Origin: Stenotrophomonas nitritireducens
GTDB lineage: Bacteria; Pseudomonadota; Gammaproteobacteria; Xanthomonadales; Xanthomonadaceae
NCBI RefSeq assembly: GCF_001700965.1
Contig: NZ_CP016756.1
Span: forward strand, 434,001 to 498,000
DNA: 64,000 bases
Reading direction: 5' to 3'
Position 1 is the stretch's first letter; each line of letters opens with the position of its first letter. Shown here piece after piece: positions 30,664 through 39,289 of the stretch. The translations under genes were made by a program, and so were the position numbers. The notes below the pieces were generated by a model that saw nothing but the letters and a program-made list of their open reading frames with translations, ran no database searches and was not told the origin of the DNA.

Positions 30664-32304
30664 TCACTGTTTCTTCGCCGCTGGCGGGGCGGGCTGCTGG
30701 CTGGCCGCTTTCTGCTCGGCCGCCGCTGCAGCGCGCGATTCGGCAATGCCCGAGGCACGTGCCGATGCGGCCTGCTCGTCCTTCTGCAGCGGTTGGAAGC
30801 TGTCTTCCGGCGCCAACCAGCCACCAGTGAACCCTGCCCGCTCCAGGCCCTTGCGGATGTAGGGGTTCTTTTTCATCACCTCCCACACGAATTCGTCGCG
30901 GTAGTTGGCGATGCCGGCCAGGATCGGGCCCTGGTCGATGGCGATGTAATCGCTGGCAACCCAGCCGCGCTCGGGGATCAACCGCCCGGTCTTGAGCGGG
31001 ATGTCGTAGCTGAAACTGGGGTTGAACGAATCCAGGAAGCCGTAGCTGGAATACAGGTAATCGCCGTAGCGCTTGTGCATCTCCACCGTGGCCGGGATCA
31101 CCACCTCGGGTGCGTATGGCAGTGAGGAAATCGCCGCCGAGGGCACGATGGTGCCGTCGTCGAAGTTCTCGCGCAGGCCGGCACCGCGTGCCGAATAGTG
31201 ACGGAACTGGCGTTGCTCACCCTTGTATTCCTGGGTGGTGTTCTGCGGCCCGTCACCGGCGGTGAGCCCCCACACATTGGCGCTGTAATCCTTCCACTGC
31301 ATCGGGTTTTCAATCGCGTATTCGCGTTGCGCAAGCGTGGCGCGGCGGCTGTTGAGGAAATAGTCGATGCCGCGCTCGCGCATGTACGCGTCCTGGATAT
31401 CGCGGAAGTCGATCCAGACATGGCTGTACTGGTGGCCAAACAACGGCCCGAACGACAGATATTCCTGGCCCTGGTAAACACCCCAGTCGTTGTCGTAGGT
31501 ACGCGACCATACCGTCCACGTGTCAGGCTCGACCGGATGCGTCGGCGAGCCCAGCGCCAGCACGTACAACATCATTGCTTCGTTGTAGCCCATCCAGTCG
31601 TGCTGGATGAAGCCGCTTTCCGGGAACCATCCCATCGAGACCAACGGCTTGTTGCGTTGCAGCCACTGCCAGTCCACACGCTTGTACAGCGTGTCGGCAA
31701 TCTGCCGGATCTCCTTCTCGCGCGGATCGTCCTGGTCGTAGTAGCTCTGCGCGAACAGCACGCCCATCAACAACAGCGCTGTATCCACGCTGGACAGTTC
31801 CACCCAGCTGTCATAGCGGCGGCCCTGCTGCATGTCCAGGAAGTGGTAGTAGAAACCCTTGTAACCGGCCTTGCCGGTACGCTGCGGCCCGCTGGGCAGG
31901 TCGCGGAAGAACCGCAACGTCAGCAGCGTGCGTTCCACCGCCTGGTTGCGGCTGACCCAGCCGTTCTCGATACCGATTGGATAGGAAGTCAGCGCGAAGC
32001 CCACCGAAGCGATGCTGGCGAACGGACGCGACGGGTAGCGGTCGGGAGTGAGCCCGTTCTGCTCGTTGGTGGTGTCCCAGAAGAACTGGAAGGTTCGCCG
32101 CTCGATGTCGTCGAACAACGGCGGCAGGTCCGGCTTCATCGGCCGTGGCGGCAGGTCCGCCTCGATCAGGATCACCTGCGGCAATACCTTCGGCATTGGC
32201 GGTTCCGGCGCCTTGCCACAGCCCCCCAACAACGCCAACCCGATACCGGCGAGAACACAGGCCAACAACTGCGGGGTACGTGACTTGCTCAAGGCGACAT
32301 CCAT
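30664..32304 (-). CDS. GH144-like (glycoamylase-domain) lipoprotein
   Basis: A 546-residue exported protein with lipobox LLGGC (Cys 29). The body matches the glycoamylase-like alpha/alpha six-barrel fold: FDDIERRTFQFFWDTTNEQN, SVGFALTSYPIGIE, GKAGYKGFYYHFLDMQQGRR, VELSSVDTALLLMGVLFAQ, GWFPESGFIQHDWMGYNEAM, FGHQYSHVWIDFRD. In the family GH144 this fold carries endo-beta-1,2-glucanase activity. A C-terminal Ala/Gln/Pro tail of about 40 residues is low complexity. It lies between the TonB receptor and the ABC genes, so it probably cuts the incoming glycan in the periplasm or at the membrane. Exact specificity is inferred. Confidence 0.85.
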   Translation of the reverse strand: MDVALSKSRTPQLLACVLAGIGLALLGGCGKAPEPPMPKVLPQVILIEADLPPRPMKPDLPPLFDDIERRTFQFFWDTTNEQNGLTPDRYPSRPFASIASVGFALTSYPIGIENGWVSRNQAVERTLLTLRFFRDLPSGPQRTGKAGYKGFYYHFLDMQQGRRYDSWVELSSVDTALLLMGVLFAQSYYDQDDPREKEIRQIADTLYKRVDWQWLQRNKPLVSMGWFPESGFIQHDWMGYNEAMMLYVLALGSPTHPVEPDTWTVWSRTYDNDWGVYQGQEYLSFGPLFGHQYSHVWIDFRDIQDAYMRERGIDYFLNSRRATLAQREYAIENPMQWKDYSANVWGLTAGDGPQNTTQEYKGEQRQFRHYSARGAGLRENFDDGTIVPSAAISSLPYAPEVVIPATVEMHKRYGDYLYSSYGFLDSFNPSFSYDIPLKTGRLIPERGWVASDYIAIDQGPILAGIANYRDEFVWEVMKKNPYIRKGLERAGFTGGWLAPEDSFQPLQKDEQAASARASGIAESRAAAAAEQKAASQQPAPPAAKKQ

Positions 32305-32360
32305 CTTGAAAACATAGCACCACATTCAGGTGGCGAACGCGCAACGCCTATAGGAAACGT

Positions 32361-32388
32361 CCCGGCCGCCTAGCATACGGCGGCCGGG
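32361..32388 (-). terminator. Strong intercistronic hairpin after the TonB receptor gene
   Basis: CCCGGCCGCC and GGCGGCCGGG form a perfect 10-bp stem with an 8-base loop, 11 bases past the receptor stop. Only a weak T stretch (ACGTTTCC) follows on the minus strand, so it may attenuate or stabilise mRNA rather than stop transcription fully. Confidence 0.6.
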
Positions 32389-32398
32389 AGCTTGGTAC

Positions 32399-35359
32399 TT
32401 ACCAATCCAGACCAAATGACAGCTTGAAAGTACGGGTAGCGTACTGATCCCAGCTGCTGACCACGCCGGTGTTCCAATTGATGCCGTAACCGCCCCAGTT
32501 GGTCCAGTTGAAGGCATTGAGCAGGTCGGCGCGGACCTTGAGCTTGAGATCGGTGCCGGTGTCCCAGGTCTTGGTCAACGACATGTCGAACTGCTTGAAG
32601 CCAAGGCTGCCACTCGGCTCCCAGCTGTGCGGACGCTCATAGCCACCGTAGGCGTCGGTGCCGTCGATATCCCAGCGCTTGATCTTGCTGGCCAGGGTCA
32701 GCTTGCCGGACGCGCTCATGCCCCACGGCAGGTCCGTGAAGCCACTGACAACCAGGCGATGCTTCGGCGCCCAGGCGCCATCGAACCAGCCGCCCTGCTG
32801 GAAATACCAGCCGAATACCGGGTCCTTTTCATGGATGTTCTGCTTGGCGTCGGTCAGCGTATAAGCCACGTTGAGGTTCCACGGGCTTTCGGCGGAATAC
32901 GGCTTGTCCAGGCTCAGCAGCAAGGCGGTGTTCCTGGATTCGAAGCCATTGGTGGCAACGATCAGCGCGCCCAGATCTGGCAGGCCTGGCGCACTCCACG
33001 GGCTGCCGTCGGGGCCAAAAACGCCGCCATCGGCATAGCGGTTGCCACGTGAGATCAGCAGACCGTCCTTGTAACGGGTGTGCTGCACGGTGGCCGAACT
33101 GTTCCAGTCCTGCCCGCCCATGTTGAAGCTGCTGCGGATGCCAAGGCTGAACTGGTCGGAATACGGTGTCTTCAGCTTGTTGTCGAACATCCACACTTCG
33201 CGGCCGGCCTCGCTGGAATCGACCAGCGACATCAGGAAGTCGCGGTCAAGCAGCTGCGGGGTCCAGTCCAGGCAGTCGCCGCCCACCGCACAGGCATGGC
33301 CCGGCGAGTTGATCTTGAAACGGCGGGTCGGGAAGGACGCCTTGCTGCGCTCAAGCTGCAGGTAGTCGAACAGGTTGCGGTCGTAGGAACGGCCGACACC
33401 GCCGAACACCACCAGCCGCTCATCGCCACTCAGGTCATAGGAGAAGCCCAGCCGCGGCTGGATCGCGTCCTTGAACGGCTTGCGGTTGTTGCCGGTGCTG
33501 ATATAGCGGTTGATGTCGATGCCGCCCAGCGCCAGCGTCTGCGCATAGGTCTGGCCAGCGCCGGCTTTCGGATCCTGGCTGGCCAGCGAGGCCAGTACGT
33601 CCGGTGCGGTAGCGTAATCCAGATAGGACGGCGTCTTTTCGTAATCCCAGCGCAGGCCCAGGTTCAAGGTCAGGCGGTCGGTGACTTCCCAGTCGTCCTG
33701 GATGTAGATGCCGAACTGCTTGTTCTTGGACGTCACCGCGCCGCCACCGGTGCCCACTGCCGGGCTGCCGAAGCGCACGAAGTACGGCGCGTCGCCGCCC
33801 TGGTTGATGTCGTAATAGAACTGCGGGTTGTAGGGCTGCTGTTCGATCGTGTCCAGGTCCACCTGCTTGTACTTGATGCCGAACTTGAGCGTGTGCCCTT
33901 CCCAGCCGAAGAACGTGGTGTCGTTCTGGAACGACCAGCCCTTCTGGCCCTTGTCCTGCAGGCCACCGTCGCCGGCACCGATGCGGTAGATCTGCTTGCC
34001 GTCGTCGCCACTGCCATCGGTCAGCACACTGCCGTTGCCGTAGTTGACCGGCGCCTTGGTCCAGAACGCCTTCTCGTAGGTGAGGTGCGAATCGCTTAGC
34101 CAGTTGGTGTTGGAGTACTGCCAGCGCAGGTCGTAACGGTCCTCGGTCACGCCGGTATCAGTGCCGTAGCTGCGCGCGCTCTGCCCGCCGACGTTGCCGA
34201 TCTCACTCTCTTCGCGGCGCTTGTAGGTGAACTCAAGCAGGTTGGCATCGTTCACCGACCAATCCAGCTTGCCGAAATACAGGTCTTCCTTGAACGGCGT
34301 TGCAGTGGCGCCGAGCTGGTCGCGCCAGGCCTGCGGCAGGTCGTCGGGGAAGCGCCCTTCGCCCGGTTTCAGGTCCTGCGGCGCGTTGTATTCCTTGCCC
34401 TCGTAGGTGACGAAGAAGTGCGCGCGGTCCTGCACGATCGGGCCGCCAAAACTGCCACCGTATTGCTTCTCACCGGAACGGGTCTTGCCCACGCCGTTCT
34501 TCTCGCTCTCGCGCAGCTCGCGCCAATCCTGGTTGGTGTAATCCCAGAAGAACGAGCCCTTGAACTCATTGGTGCCGGACTTGGTCACCGCGGTCACCGC
34601 GGCCGAGCTGATCTGGTCGTACTCGGCCTTGTAGTTGGAGGTGATGACCTTGTATTCGCCGATGGCCAACTGCGGGAACGGGTTGCCGCGACTGGCATCC
34701 TGGCCGGTGATGCCACCCTGGGTGACGTAGTTTTTCTGGCCCACGCCATCGATGTAGACGTTGACGTTGTTGGCGCTCTGCACGCCACCACGCAGTTTGG
34801 TGGAACCGTTGGACGGGTTCTGCTCGAACACCATGCCGGGCACGGTGTCGGCGAATGCCAGGAAGTTCCGCGTGCCCTGCGGCAGGGCCTGGATCTGCTG
34901 TGGGGTGATGTAGGTGGCAATTTCCGAGGTTTTGGTCTCGATCGGCGCCTGTGCCGTTACCTGCACCGCATCCAGCGTGGTCGCCGAGCCGCCGCCGGTT
35001 TCAGCCACGCCGCCGACGCCCAGGTTGACCGTGGCGGTCTGCCCGACCTGCACGGTGATGTTCTGGCTGCTGCTCTTGCCACCGGCGGTGACGTCCACCT
35101 TGTAGGTGCCCGGCGGCAGACCCGCGAGTGAATAGTTGCCGTTGCCGGTGCTCTGCACGCTGCGGGCCAGGCCGGTGGCGATGTTGGTGGCGGTGATCTG
35201 GGCCTGCGCGGCGGGGGCCGAGTCAGCCATCACCTGGCCACGGATGGTGGCACCGGTGCTCTGTGCGAAAGCGGGCGCGGCGCCCAGCAACAGGCACGCG
35301 GCAAGTGCACCGCTGAGCAGCTTGCGTGGGGGCATCGCGTTGTTCGATTTTTTATTCAT
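32399..35359 (-). CDS. TonB-dependent receptor, Oar-like
   Basis: Outer-membrane active transporter, 986 residues. A signal peptide (GALAACLLLGAAPAFA) precedes a carboxypeptidase-regulatory-like beta domain (ATIRGQVMADSAPAAQAQIT, about 35-120), then the plug (LDAVQVTAQAPIETKTSEIA; YIDGVGQKNY) and a long beta-barrel ending in FKLSFGLDW with the C-terminal aromatic typical of barrel proteins. It lies downstream of the LacI gene and upstream of hydrolase and ABC genes, consistent with a carbohydrate receptor. A strong hairpin follows it. Confidence 0.94.
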   Translation of the reverse strand: MNKKSNNAMPPRKLLSGALAACLLLGAAPAFAQSTGATIRGQVMADSAPAAQAQITATNIATGLARSVQSTGNGNYSLAGLPPGTYKVDVTAGGKSSSQNITVQVGQTATVNLGVGGVAETGGGSATTLDAVQVTAQAPIETKTSEIATYITPQQIQALPQGTRNFLAFADTVPGMVFEQNPSNGSTKLRGGVQSANNVNVYIDGVGQKNYVTQGGITGQDASRGNPFPQLAIGEYKVITSNYKAEYDQISSAAVTAVTKSGTNEFKGSFFWDYTNQDWRELRESEKNGVGKTRSGEKQYGGSFGGPIVQDRAHFFVTYEGKEYNAPQDLKPGEGRFPDDLPQAWRDQLGATATPFKEDLYFGKLDWSVNDANLLEFTYKRREESEIGNVGGQSARSYGTDTGVTEDRYDLRWQYSNTNWLSDSHLTYEKAFWTKAPVNYGNGSVLTDGSGDDGKQIYRIGAGDGGLQDKGQKGWSFQNDTTFFGWEGHTLKFGIKYKQVDLDTIEQQPYNPQFYYDINQGGDAPYFVRFGSPAVGTGGGAVTSKNKQFGIYIQDDWEVTDRLTLNLGLRWDYEKTPSYLDYATAPDVLASLASQDPKAGAGQTYAQTLALGGIDINRYISTGNNRKPFKDAIQPRLGFSYDLSGDERLVVFGGVGRSYDRNLFDYLQLERSKASFPTRRFKINSPGHACAVGGDCLDWTPQLLDRDFLMSLVDSSEAGREVWMFDNKLKTPYSDQFSLGIRSSFNMGGQDWNSSATVQHTRYKDGLLISRGNRYADGGVFGPDGSPWSAPGLPDLGALIVATNGFESRNTALLLSLDKPYSAESPWNLNVAYTLTDAKQNIHEKDPVFGWYFQQGGWFDGAWAPKHRLVVSGFTDLPWGMSASGKLTLASKIKRWDIDGTDAYGGYERPHSWEPSGSLGFKQFDMSLTKTWDTGTDLKLKVRADLLNAFNWTNWGGYGINWNTGVVSSWDQYATRTFKLSFGLDW

Positions 35360-35413
35360 GTTTTACCTCTCCCAAGGCAGCGACAGGGAAGCCGCAAGGG
35401 TTGTGTGTGTGAG

Positions 35414-36454
35414 CTACCCCGGTCTAACGCCGGGTGCAGGAACGACGCCCGCGAGGGTGGAATCGCGGACGACCAAGGTTGGAACCAGCGTTACGGCGGG
35501 CGTCGCCTGTGCCTGATCGCTATCGATCATCTGCACAAGCTGCTGCATCGCCCGCTCGCCCAACTCGGCGATGCTGACCTGCATTGTTGTCAACGCGGGG
35601 TGAACAAAGCGTGCCAAGGGGATGTCGTCGTAGCCGGCAAGTGCCACCTGCGCAGGCACGTTCACCCCGGCCTGCGAGAACGCATACAGGCACCCCAGGG
35701 CCATCATGTCGTTGGCGGCGAACACCGCATCGGGCAATGACGGGTGCGCCAGCAAGGCCAACCCGGCCTGGTGACCAGAGGCTTCGTCGAAGTTGCCGGG
35801 CAGTTCAATGGCTTCCACGCTGCCGTCGAACGCCGCCATCGCCGCACGGAAGCCCTGCAGGCGCAGCTGCGCATCGTGGTTGTGCGCAGGCCCGGCAATG
35901 AAAGCGATGCGTCGGTATCCGGTATCGAGCAGATATTGGGTCATGGCGAGTGCGCCGGCACGGTCATCGATACTGAAAACCGGATAGTGCTCTTCAGCCA
36001 CCGGCGTGTTTATCAGCACCGTAGGTAATGCAGGCGGCAGGTTATCGATCAGAAAATCCGGGTCGCCAGCGTAGGGCGACAGCACGAGCAAGCCATCCAC
36101 GCGACCACGCATGGCCTGAAGCACCGCCCCTTGCTGCGCCTGGTCACCGTGGTAGCTGGACACCAGCAGGTGCCGGCGGTGGGCACTGGCCACCCCATCG
36201 ATGCCGCGCATCAGCTCGGAAAAGAATTCGCCGTACAGATCGGGAAGCACTACGCCGACTGTCTGGGTCGTCCGGCTGCTGAGGCTGCGCGCCGCCGCGT
36301 GCGGGCTGTAGCGCAGCCGCTTGGCGACCTCCAGCACCAGCTTGCGCACCGGCGCGGCGACATTGTCGTGGCCGTTGAGGGCGCGGGACACCGTGGCGAC
36401 GGAGACGTTCGCCTCGCGGGCGACATCCTTGATCGTGATTGCCGATTTCGCCAC
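35414..36454 (-). CDS. LacI-family transcriptional regulator
   Basis: A 346-residue DNA-binding repressor. The N-terminal HTH is TIKDVAREANVSVATVSRAL, followed by the hinge LRYSPHAAARSLSSRTTQ and a periplasmic-binding-protein-like effector domain (VGVVLPDLYGEFFSELMRGI; GYDDIPLARFVHPALTTMQ). It is the first gene of the glycan-use run and 54 bases ahead of the TonB receptor, so it most likely controls that locus in response to a sugar. A LacI-type operator candidate lies 35 bases upstream of its start. Confidence 0.95.
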   Translation of the reverse strand: MAKSAITIKDVAREANVSVATVSRALNGHDNVAAPVRKLVLEVAKRLRYSPHAAARSLSSRTTQTVGVVLPDLYGEFFSELMRGIDGVASAHRRHLLVSSYHGDQAQQGAVLQAMRGRVDGLLVLSPYAGDPDFLIDNLPPALPTVLINTPVAEEHYPVFSIDDRAGALAMTQYLLDTGYRRIAFIAGPAHNHDAQLRLQGFRAAMAAFDGSVEAIELPGNFDEASGHQAGLALLAHPSLPDAVFAANDMMALGCLYAFSQAGVNVPAQVALAGYDDIPLARFVHPALTTMQVSIAELGERAMQQLVQMIDSDQAQATPAVTLVPTLVVRDSTLAGVVPAPGVRPG

Positions 36455-36488
36455 CGCCCTACCCTCCGCAATACAGGGTGAGGCGGAC

Positions 36489-36502
36489 TGTAAGCGTTTC
36501 CA
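36489..36502. promoter_or_regulatory. Candidate LacI-family operator upstream of lacI
   Basis: TGTAAGCGTTTCCA fits the general LacI/CcpA-type operator pattern TGWAARCGYTWNCW at every position. A second related half, TTGTAAACAG, follows about 10 bases later. Its position before the regulator gene suggests autoregulation. Confidence 0.5.
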
Positions 36503-36585
36503 ATCGCAATTGTAAACAGTTCGTTAGGTATCCATGTCCCATCAGGACAACGCCTGTCCTGCCAGCGCTGACGGGAGCGCCGCAG

Positions 36586-36876
36586 TTAGCCTGCCCGTTC
36601 AGCCGGTGCCGCCTTCTCCTGCGGGGTCAACGCTTTGATCGACAGCGCATGGATGTCCGTTTCCATCATCTGGCCCAGCGCGGCATAGACCGCACGGTGC
36701 CGGGCCAGCGGCAACTTGCCGGCAAACACCTCGCTGACCACCACCACCTTGAAATGGCCGCGCCCGTCGCTGGCGCCCACGTGGCCCGCATGGCGGTGGC
36801 TGTCGTCACGCACCTCCAGCACCTGCGGCGCGAATGCCGCCTGCAGTGCGGTCCGGATCCGCTCGACCCGGTTCAT
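36586..36876 (-). CDS. bolA: BolA family protein
   Basis: A 96-residue BolA-like protein, the family that partners with monothiol glutaredoxins in Fe-S and stress physiology. It shows [20 protein letters not shown], the conserved HAGH ([20 protein letters not shown]) and the recognition-helix region [14 protein letters not shown] with DIHALSIKA. It overlaps yciI by four bases and reads in the same direction. Confidence 0.94.
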   Translation of the reverse strand: MNRVERIRTALQAAFAPQVLEVRDDSHRHAGHVGASDGRGHFKVVVVSEVFAGKLPLARHRAVYAALGQMMETDIHALSIKALTPQEKAAPAERAG

Positions 36877-37172
36877 GGCAGCACCTTGCGGAACGGGCGC
36901 ACTTCCACGCGCGTGTACACACCCGCCGCCACATACGGGTCGGCCTCGGCCCAGGCCCGTGCGGCCGCCAGGTCGTCAAAGCTGGCGATCACCACGCTGC
37001 CGCTGAAGCCGGCCGGGCCGGGGTCCTGCGCGTCAATAGCAGGACAAGGACCGGCCAAAAGCAGCCTCCCCTGGCCAAGCAATGTCTGCAGCCGCTCCAG
37101 ATGAGCCGCCCGGGCCTCCAGCCGCGCCGCCAGCACATCCTCACCGTCATAGCCCTCGATTACGTACCACAC
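36873..37172 (-). CDS. yciI: YciI family protein
   Basis: A 99-residue single-domain YciI-like protein (ferredoxin-like fold). Visible features: N-terminal [13 protein letters not shown], the conserved Arg-His pair in [33 protein letters not shown] and [22 protein letters not shown]. Its molecular role is not established in most bacteria. The stop overlaps bolA as ATGA, a pairing seen in several gammaproteobacteria. Confidence 0.92.
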   Translation of the reverse strand: MWYVIEGYDGEDVLAARLEARAAHLERLQTLLGQGRLLLAGPCPAIDAQDPGPAGFSGSVVIASFDDLAAARAWAEADPYVAAGVYTRVEVRPFRKVLP

Positions 37173-37524
37173 TGGCCTTTCTCCGCTTGTCTGCTGAATG
37201 GAAGGGTGCCAAGTCTAGCGTCACAATGCTGGACACCAGCCTGCTCTGGCGATTACTCTTTAGTCCATTGCACGCAGCCGGCCAGTAGCCGCTCGGTGCG
37301 GTGACAGGCCAGACCTGCCACCCAACCACCGAAGCACATCACTTCCCGGACCGCGTAGACGACCTCCTCGTAATGACGTTGCCGCTGATCCTGCGGCGCG
37401 CCTTGTTGTTTATGTGTGGAAACGCGCCGAACAAGCGCGAGTAGCTCGTAATACAGGGGCTGACACCCTCCCGGGCGGGAACCTGGGGTGTGTACGGCCC
37501 GCAATACCCCCGAATGTCGACCTG
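37173..37524. other. Intergenic stretch between yciI and scpA
   Basis: A 352-base gap between divergent genes. On the minus strand a frame ending at 37253 (HYEEVVYAVREVMCFGGWVA, then ...LLAGCVQWTKE) reads plausibly over about 65 codons but has no good start codon or ribosome site outside scpA. I leave it as a possible tiny gene or remnant. Confidence 0.35.
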
Positions 37525-38421
37525 ATGACTTCCGAACTCGCGCACGACGCGAACCCGCCAGCGCAGCAATCCTTACCTCAGCAGCAGGAAATGCCGCTGG
37601 CGATGGTGCATGGCCAGCCGGTTCTGCAGATCCCACAGGATCTGTACATCCCGCCGGACGCATTGGAAGTTATCCTCGACGCCTTCGAGGGCCCGCTGGA
37701 TCTGCTGCTTTACCTGATCCGCCGGCAGAACCTGGACATCCTGGATATCCCGGTCGCCGAGATCACCAAGCAGTACGTGGAATACATCAACGTCATGCAG
37801 GAGCTGCGCTTTGAACTGGCAGCCGAATACCTGGTGATGGCGGCCATTCTTGCTGAAGTGAAGTCGCGCATGCTGTTGCCGCGCCCGCCCAGCATCGAAG
37901 GCGAAGAAGCAGATCCGCGTGCCGAACTGGTACGCCGGCTGCAGGAATACGAACGTTTCAAGCAGGCCGCCGAGGACATCGACAGCCTGCCCCGGCAGGA
38001 CCGCGACACCAGCATGGCGCACGCCTTCGTGCCCGAGCGGGTGCTGGTCAAGACGCCACCGCCGGTGGAACTGAAGGAAATGCTGCTGGCGCTGCACGAT
38101 GTACTCAAGCGCGCCGAGCTTTTCAGCGGCCACGCGATCAAACGCGAGGCACTGAGCGTGCGGCAGCGCATGGGCGATGTGCTCAGCCTGCTGGAAGGCG
38201 ACAAGTTCTACCGTTTTGAAAGTCTGTTCACCGCCGAAGAAGGCAAGCTCGGCGTCCTGGTCACCTTCCTTGCGGTACTGGAACTGGCCAAGGAGCAATT
38301 GCTCGATATCGTGCAGGAAGCTCCGCTCGCCCCGATTTATGTGAAGTCCCTGGCCACCGGCAACACCAACGCACCGCTGCAGTTTTCCAGCGAGTTCGAT
38401 GATGCCGACACCCCTGCCTGA
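37525..38421 (+). CDS. scpA: Segregation and condensation protein A
   Basis: Kleisin subunit that bridges SMC heads in chromosome condensation. The 298 residues contain the ScpA hallmark LDAFEGPLDLLLYLIRRQNL, IPVAEITKQYVEYI, AAEYLVMAAILAEVKSRMLL and the C-terminal winged-helix region (VLVTFLAVLELAKEQLLDIV). The ATG at 37525 begins MTSELAHDANPP; the frame is open upstream without similarity. scpB follows at once. Confidence 0.96.
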   Translation: MTSELAHDANPPAQQSLPQQQEMPLAMVHGQPVLQIPQDLYIPPDALEVILDAFEGPLDLLLYLIRRQNLDILDIPVAEITKQYVEYINVMQELRFELAAEYLVMAAILAEVKSRMLLPRPPSIEGEEADPRAELVRRLQEYERFKQAAEDIDSLPRQDRDTSMAHAFVPERVLVKTPPPVELKEMLLALHDVLKRAELFSGHAIKREALSVRQRMGDVLSLLEGDKFYRFESLFTAEEGKLGVLVTFLAVLELAKEQLLDIVQEAPLAPIYVKSLATGNTNAPLQFSSEFDDADTPA

Positions 38422-38437
38422 GCAACCGACCCAACGC

Positions 38438-39289
38438 ATGGATCAACCGCTGATCAACCGTATCGTCGAAGGTGCCCTGCTCGCTTCCAGCCAGCCGGTT
38501 ACCTTGGCGCAGCTGCAAGGCCTGTTTCCGGAAGATGCACCGGCTCCGCCGGGCAGCATCGAACGGGCACTGGAACTGCTGCGCGAAGGCTGTGCTGGAC
38601 GCGGCGTCGAACTGGTCGAAGTAGCCTCCGGTTACCGCTACCAGATCACCAGCGAAGTGCATGGCTGGGTCTCCCGGCTGTGGACCGAACGCAAGACCCG
38701 CTACACCCGCGCCACCCTGGAAACGCTGGCGCTGATTGCCTACCGGCAGCCCATCACCCGTGGCGAGATCGAACAGGTACGCGGCGTGGCGGTGAGCAGC
38801 AACATCATCCAGGCACTGGAAGAACGCGAATGGATCCGGGTCATCGGGCACCGCGACGTCCCCGGCAAGCCGGCTCTGTTCGGCACCACCAAGGGCTTCC
38901 TGGACTACTTCGGGCTCAAGCGCCTGGACGAACTGCCGCCGCTGTCGGAACTGCGTGACATCGGCGACCTGGAACCGCAACTACCGCTGGATGGCGACGG
39001 CCAGCCAGCTGCCCCGCTCGCCGCCGGCGCCGCCTCGCCGCAGGGCCTGGACGCCGCCAACGACAGCGATTCGACACCCGCAGCCACGCCAGAATCCCCC
39101 GATTCGAACGCGGCCGCATCCGACACCGCCCTCACCGGCGAACCCGACGCCGCGCCGGGAGAGCGCGCGGCGGAAGTGGAACAAACTGAAAACAACGCCG
39201 TCGCGACGACGACCGTGGCTGTTGACGTAGCCGATTCCGAACCAGAGGCCGACGCGGAAAACGCCGGCCGGAGCCAAACAGATGAGTGA
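38438..39289 (+). CDS. scpB: Segregation and condensation protein B
   Basis: Winged-helix partner of ScpA. The conserved core spans about residues 1-170: INRIVEGALLASSQPVTLAQ, YRYQITSEVHGWVSRLW, RATLETLALIAYRQPITRGE and VSSNIIQALEEREWI, then GTTKGFLDYFGLKRLDELPP. A tail of about 110 residues is acidic and rich in Ala, Asp and Pro, probably disordered. I start at MDQPLI (38438); an ATG at 38399 overlapping scpA would add 13 residues. The end overlaps rluB by eight bases. Confidence 0.94.
   Translation: MDQPLINRIVEGALLASSQPVTLAQLQGLFPEDAPAPPGSIERALELLREGCAGRGVELVEVASGYRYQITSEVHGWVSRLWTERKTRYTRATLETLALIAYRQPITRGEIEQVRGVAVSSNIIQALEEREWIRVIGHRDVPGKPALFGTTKGFLDYFGLKRLDELPPLSELRDIGDLEPQLPLDGDGQPAAPLAAGAASPQGLDAANDSDSTPAATPESPDSNAAASDTALTGEPDAAPGERAAEVEQTENNAVATTTVAVDVADSEPEADAENAGRSQTDE

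Noticed and set aside
37253..37663. A 136-residue minus-strand frame overlapping the start of scpA
   Set aside because: Half of it is antisense to scpA and there is no acceptable start codon for the part outside; noted only as a possible remnant.
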